A stretch of DNA of 64,000 nucleotides, taken from positions 12,967,669-13,031,668 of the forward strand of contig NC_066509.1 in assembly GCF_024679095.1 (NCBI RefSeq). The letters run 5' to 3'. The notes below the pieces were generated by a model, which had not been told where the DNA came from, made no database searches, and saw nothing but the letters and a program-made list of their open reading frames with translations. Numbering within the stretch: the stretch's first letter is position 1; each line of letters opens with the position of its first letter. Made by a program: the position numbers and the translations under genes. This stretch comes from Eriocheir sinensis (Eukaryota; Arthropoda; Malacostraca; Decapoda; Varunidae). Below are positions 54,725 to 64,000 of this stretch, in pieces.

Positions 54725-56265
54725 GTATTCGTATATATATTTTGAAACAAATTTACATTGTTTTATATGTATTTTTGCATATCTCTTTCAATACAAATTT
54801 ACCTTATTGTATGTGCATTTTGTATATTTATTTCAATACAAATTTAAATATTTTATGTGTATTTTGGTATATATATTTTTATAAGAAATGCGCTATTTTA
54901 TGGGAATTTTGCATCTTTATTTTCATACAAATTTACATTATTTTTTTATTTTTCGGTGTATTTATTTTGATACGATGTTACATTATTATATTTGTTTTTG
55001 GTATATACTTTTTTATACATATTTACATTATTTAATGTGTATCTTGCATATATATTTTATACAAATTTATTATCTATTATCTATTTTCATACAAATACAC
55101 ATTTTTTTCATGATATTTTGTTTATTTATTTTGACACGAATTTACATTATTTGATATGTATTTTGTATATATATTTTTATACGTATTTACATAATTTCAT
55201 ATGTATTTTGTATATATATTTCTATAGAAATCTACTTTACTTTATGTGTATTCGTATATATATTTTGAAACAAATTTACATTGTTTTATATGTATTTTTG
55301 AATATCTCTTTCAATACAAATTTACCTTACTGTATATGCATTTTGTATATTTATTTCAATACAAATTTAAATATTTTATGTGTATTTTGGAAAATATATT
55401 TTTATAAAAAATGCGATAATTTTTGGGAATTTTGTATCTTTATTTTCATACAAATTTACATTATTTTATTGATATTCTGTGTATTTATTTTGATACGATT
55501 TTACATTATTCTATTTTTTTTTGTATATATATTTTTATACATTTACATTATTTAATGTGTATCTTGCATATATATTTTATACAAATTTACGTTATTTTAA
55601 GTGTATTTGTTTATATATTTTCATTCAAATTTACATTATTTGATGTGTATTTTGTATATGTATTTAAATACAAATTTACCTAATTTTATGTGTATTTTGT
55701 ATATTTCTTTTCAAACAAATTTAAATTATTTTTGTGTATTTTTGTATATAGTTTTATACAAATTTAGGTTATTTTATGTACGCATTTACATTATTTAGTG
55801 TGTGTTTTGTATATATATTTTTTTGCAAATTTACTTTATTTTATGAGCATTTTTGTACATATATTTTTATAGAAATTTGCGTTATTTGTATATGTTTTCT
55901 CATACAAATTTACATTATTTTATTGCTATTTTGTTTATTTATTTTGATAAGAATTACATGATTATAGGTGTATTTTGTACATATTTTTTATACGTATTTA
56001 CATTACTTAATCTGTATTTTGTTCATATATTTTTAAACAAATCTACGTTATTATATGTATTTGTATAAATATTTTGATACAGATTAACATTATTTTATGT
56101 ATTTTGTATGTACATTTCAATTCAAATTTAGCTTATTTTAGCTGTATTTTGTATATATATTTTCATACAAATTTAATTACTTCTGTGAATTTTTGTATAC
56201 AGTTTTATACAAATTTACGATATTTTATGTGTATTTTGTATATTTATATATTTACAAATACACAT
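54725..56265 (+). repeat. 2.52-kb tandem repeat, partial unit 3
   Basis: About 1.54 kb of a third unit. It stops near 56265, where CAAATACACATTTTTTCATA replaces the expected CAAATACACATTCTTTTACT and the array returns to 12-monomer repeats. A further fragment of the unit is at about 57660-58190. Confidence 0.87.
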
Positions 56266-57659
56266 TTTTTCATACGTATTTACCTAATTTTATGTGTATT
56301 TTGTATATATATTTTTATAGAAATCTACGTTTTTTTATTTGTATTCGTATATATATTTTGAAACAAATTTACATTGTTTTATATGTATTTTTGCATATCT
56401 CTTTCAATACAAATTTACCTTATTGTATGTGCATTTTGTATATTTATTTCAATACAAATTTAAATATTTTATGTGTATTTTGGTATATATATTTTTATAA
56501 GAAATGCGCTATTTTATGGGAATTTTGCATCTTAATTTTCATACAAATTTACATTATTTTATTAATATTCGGTGTATTTATTTTGATACGAATTTACATT
56601 ATTCTATTTGTTTTTGTATATACTTTTTTATACATATTTACATTATTTAATGAGTATCTTGCATATATATTTTATACAAATTTATTATCTATTATCTATT
56701 TTTATACAAATACACATTCTTTTCATGATATTTTGTTAATTTATTTTGACACGAATTTACATTATTTGATATGTATTTTGTATATATATTTTTATACGTA
56801 TTTACATAATTTCATATGTATTTTGTATATATATTTCTATAGAAATCTACTTTATTTTATGTGTATTCGTATATATATTTTGAAACAAATTTACATTGTT
56901 TTATATGTATTTTTGAATATCTCTTTTAATACAAATTTACCTTACTGTATATGCATTTTGTATATTTATTTCAATAAAAATTTAAATATTTTATGTGTAT
57001 TTTGGTATATATATTTTTATAAAAAATGCGATAATTTTTGGGAATTTTGCATCTTTATTTTCATACAAATTTACATTATTTTATTGATATTCTGAGTTTT
57101 TATTTTGATACGATTTTACATTATTCTATTTGTTTTTTGTATATAATTTTTTATACACATTTACATTATTTAATGTGTATCTTGCTTATATATTTTATAC
57201 AAATTTACGTTATTTTAAGTGTATTTGTTTTTATATTTTCATTCAAATTTTCATTTATTTTAATTCGAAATTACATTATTTTATATGTATTTTGTATACA
57301 TTTTTTTATATGTATTTACTTAATTTTATGTGTATTTAGTATATATATTTTTATAGAAATCTACGTTTTTTTATTTGAATTCGTATATATTTTTTGAAAC
57401 AAATTTACATTGTTTTATATGTATTTTTGCATATCTCTTTCAATACAAATTTACCTTATTGTATGTGCATTTTGTATATTTATTTCAATGCAAATTTAAA
57501 TATTTTATGTGTATTTTGGTATATATATTTTTATAAGAAATGCGCTATTTTATGGGAATTTTGCATCTTTATTTTCAAACAAATTTACATTATTTTATTA
57601 ATATTCGGTGTATTTATTTTGATACGATGTCACATTATTCTATTTGTTTTTTGTATAAA

Positions 57660-58190
57660 CTTTTTTGTTTATTTATTTTCATACGAGTTACATGATTATA
57701 TGTGTATTTTGTACATATTTATTATACGTATTTACATTACTTAAAGTGTATTTTGTTTATATATTTTTAAACAAATCTACGTTATTATATGTATTTGTAT
57801 AAATATTTTGATACAGATTTACATTATTTTATGTATTTTGTATGTACATTTCAATTCAAATTTAGCTTATTTTAGCTATATTTTGTATATATATTTTCAT
57901 AGAAATTTAATTACTTCTGTGTATTTTTGTATATAGTTTTATACAAATTTACGATATTTTTTGTGTATTTTGTATATTTATATTTATACAAATACACATT
58001 CTTGTACTGGTATTTTGTTTATTTATTTTGATACGATTTTTATGTGTATTTTGTATTCATTTTTTATACGTATTTACTTCATTTTATGTGTATTTTGTAT
58101 ATATTTTTATTGAAATCTATGTTATTTTATGTGTATTTGTATATATATTTTGAAACAAATTTACATTGTTTTATATGTATTTTGCATATC
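57660..58190 (+). repeat. Fragment of the 2.52-kb unit
   Basis: Matches 50885-51420 and 53405-53940 (landmark GAGTTACATGATTATATGTG). It joins upstream 12-monomer repeat sequence at TTTTTTGTTTATTTATTTTC. Confidence 0.8.
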
Positions 58191-58299
58191 TATTTCAATA
58201 CAAATTTGCAAATTTACTTTATTTTATGTGCATTTGTATATGTTTTCTCATACGAATTTACATTATTTTATTGCTATTTTGTTTATTTATTTTGATTCA

Positions 58300-59115
58300 A
58301 ATGAAAAAAGATATACAAAATATTCATAAAATAAACTAAATTTGTATTGAAATATATATACAAAATACATAAAATAATGTAAATTTGTATCAAAATATTT
58401 TAACAGGTGCGCATAAAATAACGTAAATTTGTTTTAAAATATACAAAATACACATTAAATAATGTAAATATGTATAAAAAAAATATATACAAAACACAAA
58501 TAGAATAATGTAAAATCGTATCAAAATAAATACACAGAATATTAATAAAACAATGTAAATTTGTATGAAAATAAAGATGCAAAATACCGATTAAATAACG
58601 CATTTTCTATAAAAATATATATACCAAAATACACATGAAAAAATTAATTTGTATTAAAATAAATATACAAAATACACATACAATAAGGTAAATCTGTATT
58701 GAAACAGATATGCAAAATACATATAAAACAATGTAAATTTGTTTCAAAATATATATACGAATACACATAAAATTACGTAGATTTGTATAAAAATATATAT
58801 ACAAAATACACATAAAATGAAGTAAATACGTATAGAAAAAGTATACAAAATACACATAAAATAATGTAAATTCGTATCAAAATAAATAAACTAAATACCA
58901 ATAAAAGAATGTGTATTTGTATAAATATAAATATACAAAATACACATAAAATAACGTAAATTTGTATAAAACTATATACAAAAATACACAGAAGTAATTA
59001 AATTCGTATGAAAATAGATATACAAAATACAGATAAAATAAGCTAAATTTGAATTGAAATGTATATACAAAATACATAAAATAATGTAGATTTGTATCAA
59101 AATATTTATAAAAAT
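58300..59115 (-). repeat. Direct repeat, copy 1 (4.175-kb spacing)
   Basis: Matches 62475-63290 at an offset of 4175 bp, including the entry switch. Similarity ends after AAAATATTTATAAAAATAC, where copy 1 continues CCATAAAATAACGC. Confidence 0.85.
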
Positions 59116-59740
59116 ACCCATAAAATAACGCATTTTTTTTATTTATAAAAATATATATACCAAAATACACATCAAAAAATTAAATTTGTATTAAAATAAA
59201 TATACAAAAAACACATTCAATAAGGTAAATTTGTATTGAAATAGATATGCAAAATACATATAAAACAATGTAAATTTGTTTCAAAATATATATACGAATA
59301 CACATAAAATAACGTAGATTTCTATAAAAATATATATACAAAATGCACAGAAAATGAAGTAAATACATATAAAAAAATGTATACAAAATACACATAAAAT
59401 AATGTAAATTTCGTATCAAAATAAATATACAAAATACCAATAAAAGAATGTGTATTTGTATAAATATAAATATACAAAATACACATAAAATAACGTAAAT
59501 TTATATAAAACTATATACAAAAATACACAGAAGTATTTTAATTTGTATGAAAATAGATATACAAAATAAGGTAAATTCGTTACAAATTCAATAAACAAAA
59601 TTCAGATAAAAGAACGTATATTTGTAGAAAAAATAAATATACAAAATACACATTAAATAACGAAAATTTGTATGAAAATATATAAAAAAAAAAAAAAAAA
59701 AATAATTTCAATTTGTATGAAAATAAATATACAAAATACA
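58301..59740 (-). repeat. 45-bp satellite block 48, reversed
   Basis: Reversed monomers. Bases 58300-59115 recur directly at 62475-63290. A 19-A run is near the 3' end (59684-59702). The exit is a near-perfect inverted pair, ACAAAATACA then TGTATTTTGT, separated by two bases. Confidence 0.91.
59684..59702 (+). repeat. 19-base A run
   Basis: The longest mononucleotide run noticed. It interrupts a reversed monomer after GAAAATATAT. No target-site duplication or retroelement body is visible next to it, so I do not read it as a retroposon tail. Confidence 0.9.
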
Positions 59741-62474
<2,734 letters not shown>

Positions 62475-62475
<1 letters not shown>

Positions 62476-63290
62476 TGAAAATAGATATACAAAATATACA
62501 TAAAATAAACTAAATTTGTATTAAAATATATATACAAAATACATAAAATAATGTAAAATTGTATCAAAATATTTTAACAGATGCGCATAAAATAACGTAA
62601 ATTTGTTTTAAAATATACAAAATACACATTAAATAATGTAAATATGAATTAAAAAAATATATACAAAACACAAATAGAATAATGTAAAATTGTATCAAAA
62701 TAAATACACTGAATATTAATAAAACAATGTAAATTTGTATGAAAATAAAGATGCAAAATACCCATTAAATAACGCATTTTTTTATAAAAATATATATACC
62801 AAAACACACATGAAAAAATTAATTTGTATTAAAATAAATATACAAAATACACATACAATAAGGTAAATCTGTATTGAAATAGATATGCAAAATACATATA
62901 AAACAATGTAAGTTTGTTTCAAAATATATATACGAATACACATAAAATAACGTAGATTTGTATAAAAATATATATACAAAATACATATAAAATGAAGTAA
63001 ATACGTATAAGAAAATGTATACAAAATACACATAAAATAATGTAAATTCGTATCAAAATAAATAAACAAAATACCAATAAAAGAATGTGTATTTGTATAA
63101 ATATAAATATACAAAATACACATAAAATGTAAATTTTTATAAAACTATATACAAAAATACACAGAAGTTATTAAATTCGTATGAAAATAGATATACAAAA
63201 TACAGATAAAATAAGCTAAATTTGAATTGAAATGTATATAGAAAATACATAAAATAATGTAAATTTGTATCAAAATATTTATAAAAATAC
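62475..63290 (-). repeat. Direct repeat, copy 2 (4.175-kb spacing)
   Basis: Second copy of 58300-59115, and also part of the window-end inverted pair. The intervening 59.1-62.5 kb may therefore be one 4.2-kb composite unit of reversed plus forward blocks. Confidence 0.85.
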
Positions 63291-64000
63291 ATATAATAAC
63301 GTAAATTTGCTTAAAAATATATAAACAAAATACACATTAAGTAATGTAAATACGTATAAAAAATATGTACAAAATACACATATAATCATGTAATTCGTAT
63401 CAAACTAAATAAACAAAATATCAATAAAATAATGTAAATTTGTAAGAGAAAACATATACAAATACATATAAAATAACGCTAATTTCCATAAAAATATATG
63501 TCCAAAAATGAACGTAAAATAAAGTAACTTTGGATAAAAATATATATACAAAACACACATTAAATAATGTAAATCCGAACATAAAATAACCTAAATTTGT
63601 AAAAAACTATATACAAAAATACACAAAAATAATTTAAATTTGTATGAAAAGAAATATACAAAATACACATAAAATTAGGTTAATTTGTATTGAAATACAT
63701 ATACAAAATACATATAAAATAATGTAAATTTGAAAGAAAATATATAAACAAATACACATATAATAACGTAAGTTTGTATGAAATATATAATCAAAATACA
63801 CATTAAATAATGTAAATATGTATTAAAAAATATATACAAAACGCAAATAGAATAATGTAAAATCGTATCAAAATATATACAAAGAATATTAATAAAATAA
63901 TGTAAATTTGTATGAAAATTAAGATGCAAAATACCTATAAAATAACGCATTTTTAAAAAAAATATTGATACCAAAATACACATAAAATATTTGAATTTGT
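62476..64000 (-). repeat. 45-bp satellite block 50, reversed, runs out of the window
   Basis: Reversed monomers to the window end. Bases 62476-63364 are the inverted counterpart of 1-889. From 63365 the array continues past the point where its partner is cut by the window start. Confidence 0.92.

Larger units (their letters stand above)
54428..58300 (+). repeat. 45-bp satellite block 47
   Basis: Forward monomers: the rest of tandem unit 2, partial unit 3 to about 56265, then 12-unit repeats (GAAAC anchors at 56360, 56882 and about 57399). Near 57660 the sequence jumps back to tandem-unit sequence (like 50885-51420). It ends TTTTGATTCAAATG. Confidence 0.91.

Noticed and set aside
56193..57095. 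300-codon open frame, the longest in the window, and similar long frames at 23550-24221, 45693-46364 and 46647-47423 (minus)
   Set aside because: All three frames of the T-rich strand are open because the stop-free monomer is 45 bp. The peptides are low-complexity repeats of F, Y, I, C and L, change frame at every indel, and overlap one another. The frame at 46647 runs straight through a TA array as repeated IY.
59684..59702. Retroposon poly(A) tail
   Set aside because: No element body, no target-site duplication, and satellite monomers continue on both sides.

Overview
This window holds no gene that I can support. It is 64 kb of one extremely AT-rich satellite DNA. The unit is about 45 bp (42-46 bp). 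The consensus I read is about 89% A+T, with a core such as AAATTTACATTATTTTATG, then GTATTTTG, then a short TATATATA run. Unit size, nested repeat structure and the absence of genes over 64 kb point to eukaryotic nuclear heterochromatin (pericentromeric, centromeric or subtelomeric). I do not recognise the monomer family and cannot name the species.

One strand of the monomer is strongly T-rich, so orientation can be read by eye. The array flips orientation about 49 times, giving 50 blocks from about 90 bp to about 4.1 kb. In this annotation strand + means that the T-rich strand is the given strand. Switch points are good to about 10 bp. Within blocks, distinct monomer variants follow each other in a fixed order and form higher-order repeats (HORs): a 16-monomer form of about 0.7 kb, and a 12-monomer form of about 0.52 kb derived from it by an internal deletion.

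Above this sits a third layer of large duplications. Bases 5638-12287 (arm A) are repeated inverted at 27764-34450 (arm A'). Bases 12288-27303 (X1) are repeated directly at about 34576-49676 (X2), so the middle of the window reads A, X1, A', X2. A more diverged relative of the start of X1 lies at 2855-8490 (X0). Bases 49690-56265 are a 2.52-kb tandem repeat with two full units and one partial unit. Bases 58300-59115 recur directly at 62475-63290. The first 1.8 kb recurs inverted at 61548-63364, so the window ends are themselves an inverted pair.

Nine long (TA)n arrays (about 74-180 bp) interrupt the satellite. Eight of them are four matched pairs at equivalent places in X1 and X2, with different lengths, and the ninth is at 60641. 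Junctions carry marks of template switching: a perfect 32-bp palindrome where A' meets X2, a recurrent switch sequence present 14 times, and short non-satellite filler at two switches. Small deletions cluster beside a TA array near 47.2-47.5 kb and look more like consensus error than biology.

Long open frames exist on the T-rich strand only because 45 bp is exactly 15 codons and the monomer has no stop in any of its three frames. They are not genes.
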